Positions 34,804 through 45,524 of a DNA stretch of 64,000 bases are shown here, piece by piece; positions within the stretch are counted from its first letter, which is position 1; every line of letters starts with the position of its first letter. Both the position numbers and the translations under genes were made by a program. Under the pieces are notes generated by a model. That model saw only the letters and a list, made by a program, of their open reading frames with translations. It did no database searches and had not been told where the DNA came from. The stretch comes from Desarmillaria ectypa (lineage: Eukaryota > Basidiomycota > Agaricomycetes > Agaricales > Physalacriaceae), in assembly GCA_030407005.1 (NCBI GenBank), contig JAUDYN010000009.1:1240001-1304000 (forward strand), in the 5' to 3' direction.

Positions 34804-37044
34804 TTATACAGGATTTACGCTACTGACCACGACTTGCTCATCTCCACTTCCATTTTTAAGATCCAAAGATGTCGTAGCAGAAGTTTCCTCTAAATTCTTG
34901 TGATCCCCATCCACGAACGTTTCGATAGGTGGGAAAATCTTGCTGAGGGTCCAATACACAGTCGATGCCGTGAAGAACTAGGTGGAAGCGGCGTAAACAT
35001 TGGTAATTGCACAGCAACCAAAGAAAGTATACGTACGCCGTACAGCCAGGCAATGTCAAAGACGTGAGAAACGTTACCAGGATGGATGGATGGATGGATA
35101 CTGTATATAAGGCCAGGGAAACTGGGTGGAACGGCACATAGAAGTGCCACCACAGCCCTCCAATTCTAGATAAACTATATTAGTATCGAGGTTCTGATTG
35201 ATAGTCACCATACATACAATTCCGTTCCAGTAGCGATACCGACCATGTGGGTCGTACATGGCTCTCAAATCCACTCTACATTTGTGCACGAACCAGTACT
35301 GTATTGTATAAATCAGAATACACCCACATAATGAAAGCGAAAGACCGACGTCTGTGACCATTCTGTAGACAGCTGGTCAATGAGAGAAGAGAAAATAGTA
35401 CACATTACACTGACATTCCGGCAAAAGGTCCAAGAAACACAGTATATCTATTTACATCTGAGCTTAAAAATCAAAACTGAATTGAAAAAGTGCATACCCA
35501 TTCATGAACGTCAAAAAACCGGGCGCAGAAGCCAGGATCTCCCAGGGACAAAGTGCCCAGCCCCCCAGGATAGCGCAGATAATCTGACCTCTGCGAATGT
35601 TGATATATCTCGGAAAGAGGACAGTCATATCGTTAGCTGCACTGAGACTGTTGGCTGAAATGTTGGTGCCCAGAGTCGCCACAAAGAAACTAAAGGCCGC
35701 AAAAAATGCCGCGGCGCGATTATCCCATTTATCGATAAGTTTGAGAGGGTCCCAAAGGGTTTCACCATAGAGAACTTCTCCAGCGGACGTTACTGCAATC
35801 CCGACGAACCCGATGAGCGTGAATATGGTAGGAATAATAAAGATTTGCACATATTGACTAAAGAAAAATAGTCAGTAGAGTTCAACGCTCTGCGACGATG
35901 GCCACGGTCTGCCACTGGGTAGGCAAAATGAGCCAGAAAATGCGCCTGTCCATGCAATCCAGAAGAGCCTTCCAGCGGAAATGCAGGGCACAGACGACTT
36001 GTTGACAACTTTGGACTTACGCTTGTACTGTAGTTGAGTATCTTGAAAGAGGACATTAGTCAACATGCCATGAAGGATCCCAAGACGAGCACCTTACCTC
36101 GTAAAATCGCTAACATTAACGGCGAGAGTTGCATAGATACCAAGAGCACTGTTCAAGGCGCTCAGCCACGCCCAACTCAGAGTACTGCCGCTGATCTCTG
36201 CGTGTTTGGGTTGAAGGGATACACTCAGTGGTGCCTTGACCATTGCCCAGATCAGGATGGCGAGCCACGCACACGGAACAATGAAAGCCTTAGCCATGAA
36301 GAGATGCCGAATCTTTTGTGGGGACACGAGCATGAAGGGAAATTGGAAAAGCCAATAGAGGAAGTAGGTCATCATTCCGACAGTAGTAATCTTAGCGCCT
36401 TCAGGGAGATGGTTGGGTATACGAGCGGTCCCCGGCCACATGGCCTTCAGCATCTGGTATACGCATTCAGAGCCGGTGTATGTCTATCACGGTGTCGTCA
36501 ATAAGTGGACGAAAAGGGCATTTAGTACACACCTGTATCCCGTACCAAAACATGGCAAGAATGACCCGACTAACTACGCTGAAGTAGCTGAACCAGAACC
36601 CGAAGGACGAACGATTTATTACTAGCGAGAGTCAGTATTAGACGCGTCATGATAGAATATTACATACCAGGAAATGCAATATGTAAGCGTGCACCGATAG
36701 TTCCATTCAATACAGTGACTATTGCTATGATGATATGACCGACAGCAATGGCAGGAAGGGCTTGACGCCTAAAGAAACAAAATTCGTTGAGTTCTGTTGG
36801 CTCACGGAAAGGTGCATCAGAAAATGTACCACGAGAGACCGACGGCCAGCATAGAACTTGCAAGTTCCCAAACAGCTGTATTCGTCGCGTCCGATATCCA
36901 ATAAGCCACATAATTTCGGGTTGACCATGTTCGTAAATGCGGAGGTACTGGGTCCATATCTTTGTTGCTCCATCTCTCTTTGCCAGGAGGCGCTAACGAC
37001 GAGGCTGCCGGTTCCAGCGCCCAATGTGAAGGTTTGTACCACAT
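34804..37044 (-). CDS. NCS1 nucleobase/nucleoside permease (uracil, uridine or allantoin type)
   Basis: NCS1 permeases are 12-helix cation symporters for purines, pyrimidines and derivatives. The N-terminal exon has the family start ERWSNKDMDPVPPHLRTW followed by NYVAYWISDATNTAVWELAS. Later exons give QALPAIAVGHIIIAIVTVLN, GARLHIAFP, GFWFSYFSVVSR, YTGSECVYQMLKAMWPG, ALNSALGIYATLAVNVSDFT, QYVQIFIIPTIFTLIGFVGI and NISANSLSAANDMTVLFPRY, with the late ADPHGRYRYW-like motif (YDPHGRYRYWNGI). The final exon ends VVVSSVNPV at 34804. About ten introns are needed. One near 35870-36020 is about 150 nt, three times the local norm, and flanks a seven-residue micro-exon. All joins keep frame, so the gene looks functional. 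The substrate within the family cannot be read from sequence alone. The ATG at 37044 is the first one compatible with the frame. Confidence 0.88.
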
Positions 37045-37979
37045 CCTTGATGGATGCTGATGATACGAAGCGAAGAAGGCCGCGGGAAGATAGAGCTTTT
37101 TAACTACTACCGGATGCGGGAGGGACCATATGCTTGTCGCACTGATAAGGACGATAATAGGGCGCGGCCTACAAGGAGGCCAGGACGGGCTAGAAATACG
37201 ACGGTACCATGATCAGAATGGTGACTGGTAAAAAAACAGGCCACATTTGTGAACAACGATTTGACTACAATTGCTGCAGCAGCATGTAAGGACTTGCATT
37301 AGACCCTGCCAAGGTTTGTGAGGTGGTTCCTGTCAGCGGTAGCTATGACAAATAGTAACGGAAACTTTATTCAGGCGGAAGTTAAAGTCTGTTAAAACCC
37401 AACCGGCCTTTACGAAAAGGCCTTGGAATCCCAGCAAAGAAAAGATAGGAAAAGGTTCAAATGCTGACTGGGGCGCTGTCGTTAGAAATGCTGGTAACAT
37501 TCGAGGCGTCCATCAGCTTGTGTCAAGAGCCATCCGTGACAAAATTGCCGACTTCAAAGTGACAGCGTAAGACTATAGGATTAATTGAAGAAAGTCAGGC
37601 AGACTGTGTACATTAACGTTGAGTTACAACAATAGATTTACTATTCGTTCCACAACATCTCAGGCGGCCCAGAAGAGGCACCAGCGGAGGCGCATGGGGA
37701 CTTCAGTAGCAACAGCCTTCGAAGAGTAAAGCGAGAAATGAGTTGTAGTGTCAGAAGGAAAGAAATCCAAATCGAAAGGACAGATTCGTCAAATTGCAAT
37801 TAAAGAAGGGCAAGTAGCCGTCACTACCTCGAAATGGCCGCGGCAAATCACGTGAATTGACGATCCGGAGGCGCTGACTACTCTAATTAGCGTTTCAACT
37901 GTAACCCTCATCCCTGACTTCCTCGTCCCCGTGGTCGGTCTCACCGTCTTAGTTTCTCCAATTCTCTGTCTTTCTTACG
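37045..37979. other. Long divergent promoter region between NCS1 permease and kinase
   Basis: About 935 bases, the longest gene-free stretch in the window. It must hold both divergent promoters. A stop-free plus-strand run of about 70 codons occurs around 37350-37565 but has no ATG and no family resemblance, so I do not call it a gene. No repeat or RNA gene is seen. Confidence 0.45.
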
Positions 37980-39929
37980 ATGCACTCGGATGCCTTCGAT
38001 GTGATTCCTTACGAGGTCTGTCGACGCTTCATGACTCCCAGCACACAATGCTCATTAATTACATCCATCAGGATATCAAGGGGAACTGGGTCAGACTGGG
38101 ATCTGGGTCATTTGGGAATGTTTACAAAGGTCTCGTATATCTCAGCGGATCAACAGCGACTTTTGTAACAGTGATTGCAGGGAAATATCTGGGCATCGAC
38201 GTAGCCATCAAGGAAGTTCTTCCATCCACCGAGTACGACGTTGGCAAGTACTTTGAGCGAGAATGGCGGTTGATGAAAGAGTCGCGACATCCCAATATTG
38301 TGCTCTTCTTGGGTCTTTCGCGGGCGCCGGAGCCCGACAACAGGATCTTTATCGTCTCCGAATACATCGAAAACGGAAACCTTCGTCTCTACATTCACAA
38401 CAAGTCCAAGCCATTTCCCTGGCGACTTCGTCTCTCCTTTGCTACTGATATCGCCCGTGCTCTCGCCTACCTGCATGCTCGCAAATGTATCCATCGCGAT
38501 CTCAAAGGTGAAAATCTGCTAGTCACCTCTAACGGGCGTCTCAAGATTACCGATTTTGGTTTCGCTCGCATTGCCGCTCGAAACGAAGAAGAGTTTAAAC
38601 GCCTTACCTTCTGTGGTACAGACTCGTACATGTCCCCTGAAGTCTTGCTTGGGGACGAGTTTGATCTGCCCACCGACATATTTTCCCTTGGAATCATATT
38701 TTGCGAGATCGTATCACGCCAGCTGGCAGATGACAGGCATTTCAAGAGGTCCCCTCCCACATTCAGCATCGATGCAGAAGAGATCCGTGAACTCGCAAGT
38801 CCGGGCTGTCCTCCCGACATGATCGCTCTGTGTCTTGACTGTCTTGCGGCAGACCCCGCTGCGCGACCTGTTACTCGTGATATCCTTGAGCGTCTTCGCC
38901 TCATTGAAGCGGAAGTGCTGGCACGTCCGAGTGAGGATGAAGATGCTCACGTAGGTAGCATCAAGTTCATAACTGGGGGCAAGCGATCATCCGCCGGCCC
39001 ACGCATTCCCAGCTTCGGAATGGAAGTCGGAAAGGATATTCGGTCCAGCGGGTCTTCTACTGATGACAGCGATGACGAGCTGATGGAGGCAGTCATGGGC
39101 CTATCCAGTGTAGGAGTCAGCAGTGATTGGAGTGATTCGACTGGTGGTAAGGTTGTTGCTCCTTTGGATTTTGAATTGCTTACCTCTATTAATCTAGGTG
39201 GTAATGAGCCTCTTTTGAACACTAGGTCATCCGAATATAGCACCACTGTTATCCGTTCGCATCCCTCGCAACATACAATGCCTCCTTCCCTTTCCTCTAT
39301 TCTAACCATTCGTGCCTCCCCAAATCCAGACGAGACACCAGATCCAGTGCTACCAGCGTCAAACCATTCACCCTCATCACGTCCTTCAACTATCATGGCC
39401 CAGCGCGTCGAAGGCGAGGATCTCCTGGGTACTTCATCCATTGCGTCTATCGACACACTTGACACATACCACACTGCGGCCGGCTTGTCAGCCATCTCCA
39501 GCGCACTGGCGACAGAAGGTGGATCCACTATTCGCTCTCTACATGGCAACTATGTTGCTCCTCTTGTCCACCGTTTCACCCTTCTTAAACCTGGTGGCGC
39601 TAAGCCCAAGAAGAACAGCATTAGTGGTGGCATATCACCCCCCGGTGAAGCTGTTACATGGAATCCGCTTGACTTGATTTTCTCCAGTGGCCTCTTTGTA
39701 GCCAAGTGCGATGTCTGTACGAAACGGCTAGGATGGAAACCCGTCTTAGAGTGCGATGACTGTGGACTGAAGTACAATTTTTAAATCCTTTCTATCGTTG
39801 TCGTGTCGCTAAAACATGCTGTATAGGGCTCACATCAAGTGCGGCGAGGTTGCTCCACGCGACTGTGGCCTTCGACCCTCTTATCATGACCACACCACAG
39901 GCGTGTCTCCGGTTTCTAAAGTAAAATAA
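37980..39929 (+). CDS. TKL/LIMK-like protein kinase with degenerate C-terminal C1 zinc domain
   Basis: Splicing out two short introns (about 38016-38070 and 38130-38180) gives a start MHSDAFDVIPYE joined to DIKGNWVRLGSGSFGNVYKG. The Gly-rich loop GSGSFGNV, Lys in DVAIKEV, HRDLKGENLL, DFGFAR and SYMSPEVLL are all present, so the kinase should be active. The catalytic-loop sequence and the C-lobe resemble TKL/LISK kinases of fungi. A disordered acidic, Ser-rich linker of about 250 residues follows. At the C-terminus a C1-type zinc module has CDVC, CDDC, HIKC and a final DCG, interrupted by the last intron (39776-39828). The usual first His ligand upstream of CDVC is absent. C1 domains bind diacylglycerol or Ras-like GTPases. 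The stop is at 39929. Role and substrate are unknown. Confidence 0.87.
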
Positions 39930-40255
39930 AGCGGCAAGGCGAGCCCGACGAGATGAACGCGTCTCTAACCTTCATTTTCATGATGATAATTAACGACCTT
40001 TTACGACATTTCCTGCTGTAGATGACTTCCATTCCATCACGACCACGCATGGACAAACAATTATAAGGCATCATTTCATACTTGGACTCCCAGCATTACA
40101 TTTTCAGCTTGTCATTAGTACAGACATCAATGTCTTGTATTTGATTATATTATACGATAAGGTTCATCTAGTTTCCCGTAGTGGTGTTGTATCCGTTCGA
40201 TTTAAAATATCCCAGTAATGTGATTCATATATCATTGATTTGTGTCGTTCTCTGG
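39930..40255. other. Convergent 3' ends of kinase and thioesterase genes
   Basis: About 325 AT-rich bases between two convergent genes. Sequences such as AATAAA-like words and long T/A runs fit 3' processing regions for both strands. No gene is seen. Confidence 0.4.
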
Positions 40256-42157
40256 CTATTCCTTGATATGGTTCCGCATACCACGGATTTGGTCTCCGAG
40301 TTCAAGCGCTCTCTTTCCTTCAAGCCAGAGCATTGCCTCTGGAAAAGTATGCTTCAGCATCGGGACAGCGACAAGTCAATACTTGTAGGGACCAACCTTT
40401 ATAGGTCTTTGGCACGACCTTTCGGGAGAGATGATGCCCCTCTTCTTCGGCCCAGGTGAATCTAAACTCGTTCGTCGTGTGCTCGGAGCCAGTCTTCACA
40501 TCTACAACGTTAGCTGTGACTCCAACATGCTAGGTGATGCAGTCTAAGATAATCATAACAACTTTGAAACCGTGATCGTAGTAACTTACGACGATCATAG
40601 GAAACTGGGCTGATGTGGTCGAGTGCAGGATGTATGATGTCAAACGAAGGATGGACCCGATAGGAACAGGCTGAGCGAAGGAGATACCGTCCAGCGACAA
40701 GAAACGTATGGGGCCTCGGGCGAACATGCTGCAGTTGGCGAAGCCAAGCTACATCCCTCGTCAGTCCCATGAACGAAAAAAATCAGACACCGTGCGGGAT
40801 TACCTCATATGCTAATCGCATAAGGTATCCACCGAAGACTTTTTGATGAACACTACAAATGTTCAAAATTCACCGGTCATGGAATGCATAGGTACGTACT
40901 TCCGTTCCTGTGGGAACATGAGCATGCACTTCTCTGCGCGGGTGTCTCCCATCCAGACACGATCTATACCCTTGGCTTCGTTTAGCCCATAGTTGAGATA
41001 GAACGAATGCAATGCTTCAGCTTCCTCTGAGCTGGGAGGTACACGGTCTAGGGAGCGCAAGGCCACTGATTGACGTCGCCGCTTCATATCTGTCGGGCTT
41101 TGTCAGATGGCGAACTGCGGCGAACCAAGCACATCCACCTTCCCCCATAGCATGCAATGCTTCTTCTTCTGGAGTGCTGATAATCAGAGGGTTTACTTTT
41201 CGCGCTTTGTGGGTGTTGGCGTCACGGCATACCATAGAGAAACGGCCTAGGAAAGGGGTTGGCCACCGAATCAGAAGAAACCATTGAACATACCAAGAAG
41301 CACGGTTTTTTCAGGCTTTCCACCACCAATGCTCTCCATTTGCACGGCTACTTCCATAGAGCTCTTGCCGGTGTATATGACCTGACCACTTAGACGAAGG
41401 TCTCTGGTGGGATCCAAGTTGGCAAGTATATCAAGTCTAGATATTCCCAGTTAGGCAGCTATGCGTAGCGATATATGTGACTTCGAACCTGTCCACCGAT
41501 GCTGTAACGATATAGAATCCTCTTTCTTTAATGCGACCAAGGGTCTCAACACCTGGCCCAAGTGTATGCTTGTAGGAAATCGACCCGGCCAGTGAATCAA
41601 GGTGCTCCATGAGCCTAAATATTAGTCTTAGAATTTCTACGGTGGATTAAAGGACATACATACTTGCCGGTCCTTATTGTGCCATGGGCGTTTGTGTATT
41701 CTTCCAATAATTCCGGCGAAGACCCAAATGGAAGTATGAGCTCCGAGTAAGAGTCGTGCATATATCTCGGAGTCAAATTTATAGGAGTTGATTGAACAGT
41801 AGCCTCTTCTCCAGGCTTGGGCGCAGTATTTAGCAATGTCTCCGACCACCTGACTGGGGTCCGCATGGGCATGATCCTATAAGTATAGCAGTTAGGACTG
41901 ACCTATGGAGGTGAAAAAGACACATACGAGTGGTAGGCGGGATCAGAACGGGTCCCTGGGGCGATCAATGTTATATCGAAGGTCAAATAGATGAAAAATT
42001 ACTCACTAACCACTTTCAATAATTTGTCCATGGCCGTTACATCTTGCGTTTCTTCAGCTACGGAACGCGGTAAAGCTGAGTTAGAATCCCTAAGAGCAGC
42101 GCGAACCGAAAAGATCCTTCTGTTACGAACTGCGCGTCCAGAAAATGATTTGAACAT
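40256..42157 (-). CDS. Mitochondrial acyl-CoA thioesterase, ACOT9 type (double hotdog)
   Basis: ACOT9-type enzymes hydrolyse acyl-CoA to free acid and CoA in mitochondria. The start MFKSFSGRAVRNRRIFSVRA is a basic, acid-free presequence typical of mitochondrial import. Family stretches follow: MHDSYSELILPFGSSPELLE, NAHGTIRTGK, RGFYIVTASVDRLDI, RLSGQVIYTGKSSMEVAVQM, FSMVCRDANTHKARKVNPLI, then the second hotdog with QKVFGGYLMRLAYELGFANC and FARGPIRFLSLDGISFAQPV. The last exon ends about GMRNHIKE at 40256. Around ten short introns split the gene. An in-frame ATG at 42202 would prepend 15 residues (MFFCTRFHHLVRSVT), also basic, so either start gives a presequence. Both hotdog domains appear complete. 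Confidence 0.88.
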
Positions 42158-42202
42158 GGTGACGCTTCTGACAAGATGGTGGAAGCGGGTACAAAAAAAC
42201 AT

Positions 42203-42850
42203 TTGATGCCCCGGGCCGGATATCCACCAATCAGTTTCGACTGCGCTTTAACGCGGTGGCCAATCAAAACTTTCAACGCTCTTTGTGTTCCTACAGTTCC
42301 TGTGGCTTACCATCAATGTATTCCCGTACTACTGGTTTCCAGGTCTTGGATCTCTCGTATCTGATGTAAGCCAGCATATACTGCCCTCAGCTTTTATTTT
42401 GATTGACTACCCGGATGGGACTGGATGAGCCACTACATCTGATCACTCTGAGGCCGAACTGGAAACGAATTGGGCAGAATAAAATCTCAGAGAAGTTCAT
42501 GTGGAATCGGACAAGATGTGGATGCTGGCGTCAAAATGATAACCCACGATGGGCCACCTCCTCTGTTACGAGACCAGAGTAAAGACTGATACTGGCAGCT
42601 TTCAACATCTCAGCCAGCTGGATGGATACTATTCAAAATTGAAAACTGCCGGCCATCTCATCGCGACCTCCTCATCGGAAAGATCACTGACAGGTGATCA
42701 TCATACGCGAAGTCAATGGAAGCTGTTGATGCTACAATATTCCAATTGATATGCCCAATGATCTCCTCGCATTCTTTCACGCACTGCTTACCCCTTCACC
42801 ACCACTACTCATCTTTTTGACTCACTATACCTCCTCTGTGACGATCCGCC
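42203..42850. other. Gene-free stretch left of membrane protein gene 1
   Basis: About 650 bases between the thioesterase start (minus) and membrane gene 1 (plus), so it holds two divergent promoters. I see no conserved reading frame, repeat or RNA gene. Confidence 0.45.
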
Positions 42851-45039
42851 ATGTTTTCAACGTGGAAACTTGGGATTCTCAAGAGGAAAGCCAAATCATT
42901 GGTTCGTGCCTTGTTTCTTCATTGTTTCCGGACACTTACCGACAGACAGTACACGCGCATCACACGCAATCGCTTGACATTCACGTTCTTTCTCTTTGGC
43001 CTCTTCCACTGTTTTTCCCAAGGAATTATACAATCGTTCCTCTTTACGATTGATTCAGAGTACAGTTCGTTTCTCTCCGAGATTGTCCATGTGGCCGAAG
43101 TCCCTGCAAAGAACCATACCTTCCTCGAAGGGTCGAGCGGCAATTATCGGTTAAGGATGTGCAACTATATTCCCCACTTCGACTCTGACTGCACGGACAT
43201 CTTTGAGTCTCGCACTAGTGCCTCTGATATATCTTCTGAAGACGTTCGTGGCTTTGTGATTTTTCTTAATTCCTTCGCACTTACATTGTCCCCTGTCAAT
43301 AGTCGGTTATACGTGGTAATTTGGTGTGTTCGATACCTCCTACTTGAAAACTCCGCTTAGCTTTTCGTTCTCAGCTGCGCGCCAATATCGGCAATAACGC
43401 ACAACCAGTGCTGTTTCGCAATGAAACAGGTATCACAGTTGAATCTCAGGACGGTAAAGATAAAGTGTTATTGGACATGCAGTGTATCAAAATCCTCGTG
43501 TTTCCTTCTCAAGAGTACTTCTTTTCGTTGCACACAGTTTTATTCGTAGCTCACGGCCCTTATGCAGCTTACGAAACAACGAGAGGGAGGACCTTGCGTT
43601 CGTTTTTGTTTTCCAAACGTCTCCCATGGTTGCGAACTTACCAATTCCGGGCATCAGATTGATCTTCATTCAATTCTGGCTTTTCGTAATATCTGTAATC
43701 GCCATGGTATATGATTCTGTACCTCACATGTAAGTAAGACTCAAATATCAATGGTTACTCTTCAATTAATGCGAGCTTAGCGTTGCAGGATTTTGCGCTC
43801 GGACACTTCTTACCTCTTGGTCTGCTTATGCTCTTTGGCGAACCCATTCAAAGAAATCCATCTATCAAGAGCTTATCGGTGATTCTCATACCCCCTGCTC
43901 AGTTGATCTCTTCAACGGGCATTACTTCCGAGTGAGAAATGGTTACGAGGTGAGGTTATCCCGTATTTCGCGGCCCGGCCCGTATTTCGTCACAGAATCT
44001 CACACACCTATGCTTCAGATACCAGATCTGATCCTCAATTTGACTGCCTTGTCTATTTCGTGTTACCTGTCCTTGACGCTTTTCAGAGTAAGTGTCAATA
44101 TTTATGGCGCTTCCACTTGCTCATGGGCCTGTTGGCTCAGGACTACAACAAACGGTCTTTCAAATGCGTTGGCGCCCCAAGACGCATTGCAACTCTGTAC
44201 AAGGCATGAATATCCATACAATCGATCATCTCCTTCTATTGCTGACATATATGGTACCAGTATTTCATGGCAGTTCAAGCGTGTTTGCAACTGGAACTCT
44301 ACGTTCTCATGGCGGGTATGGGGCTCTGGATTGATCAATTATTTAATACATACATCGGAGCAATATCGGAGCACACCCTTGTCTACGAGGGTGTATTCAT
44401 ATTCTACACCGTTGTACGTCATTTGAATTCCCAACTTTATCATACACTGATCCATCAGTTCTTGAAGCTCGTTATTCCGTGGCTTGTTTTGGTCAGGCTG
44501 CTGTTCCCCCCTCTTCTCACTACACCTGACAACTGTCGTAGGGATGGTATGCAATTCGACACGAGAGGACGCTCTTGATGGCTCTTTTCATTTTTGCTTC
44601 CTTTGTCTTCCTATTCACTACGAGCATCATGTTTTATTCACAAGTCTTCCGATGGCAAGTCGTATTTTCTTTTCGAGCCAAGTACGCGATCTGACCTTTT
44701 GTCCCTCGCGCAGGACGTTTGTCAACTGGGCAAACTTGGCATGCTTTACTGTTGCCTCCATGGTTCTTATGGGTGCTTGCATGATTCTAGGCATCATTTG
44801 CCTCCGTAATTTTGACAAAGGTCTTTCCCATTACCGTGCGTATTTTTGTCTGCTACTCGGAAGAGCACGGAACTGACATTGTCACAGTGCATGCAGACTC
44901 CATTCTAGAGTCATTGAGCTTTGCCCCTGCCGTCTTCGAGAATGACGTCGATTACCGTGTCGACTCTAAAGCGGAGCACGATAGAGCTATCATCTACCTT
45001 GAAGCCAATTTCAAGCTACCACTTACTGGTTGCAGCTGA
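42851..45039 (+). CDS. Multi-pass membrane protein of unknown function, copy 1
   Basis: I do not recognise a named family. The spliced product starts MFSTWKLGILKRKAKSL, a basic N-terminus, and continues YTRITRNRLTFTFFLFGLFH, the first membrane segment. A soluble, probably lumenal region of about 120 residues with several Cys follows. Further membrane segments are in IRLIFIQFWLFVISVIAMVY, IPDLILNLTALSISCYLSLT, QLELYVLMAGMGLWID, TLLMALFIFASFVFLF and NWANLACFTVASMVLMGACM. Between them is AGFCARTLLTSWSAYALWRT. It ends LEANFKLPLTGCS at 45039, with only a short cytosolic tail. Six to eight short introns are required. The gene at 52833-55419 is a clear diverged paralogue with the same layout: the TRIT motif after a basic start, an AG-x-L-T-x-W block and a late helix followed by FDKGL. 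Exon joins are my deduction. Confidence 0.62.
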
Positions 45040-45524
45040 ATTATTAACGTTAGGGTGGCGGGCCCCCCCGACCACTGACAGTACACATACCTCTATAAAT
45101 GTAAATGCAGACCTATGTATGTTGGAATCCTAGGTATTGCGCAGGGTAGACCTCAGGCTGGTAAAGCCAGATGTAAATAACTTATTATTCTATGGCTCCT
45201 ACAGAGCTCATATTTATACTACTTCGCACTAGAATGTACTACAACTTTCTACTCCTCTCGTGCTTACTCATCGACTCTCGGCATGATGCCGGATTGCTCC
45301 TTCTAGAACTTTCCAGCAAAATCCCAACAATGTACCTATTGAAAATGCATCTCGTTTACTTGTATTGAGTATTCCTTAGTACTGTGCTTTCCGAAAAACT
45401 AGAAAACTAGAAAGATTGGCCACCTCTGCTGATACAGCTCAGGTAAATAAGCGGAAATTACAGGGATAGGTTGATCCGGGCCGGAGTTACCGGACTCATC
45501 TTGGACCCAATCTTCCACATTGCA
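45040..45524. other. Gap between membrane gene 1 and the DUF89 gene
   Basis: About 485 bases, AT-rich, without a supportable gene. The promoter of the downstream DUF89 gene must lie in its right half. Nothing repetitive is seen. Confidence 0.4.

Noticed and set aside
37350..37565. Stop-free run of about 70 codons between the permease and kinase genes
   Set aside because: No ATG and no recognisable family; runs of this length arise by chance.
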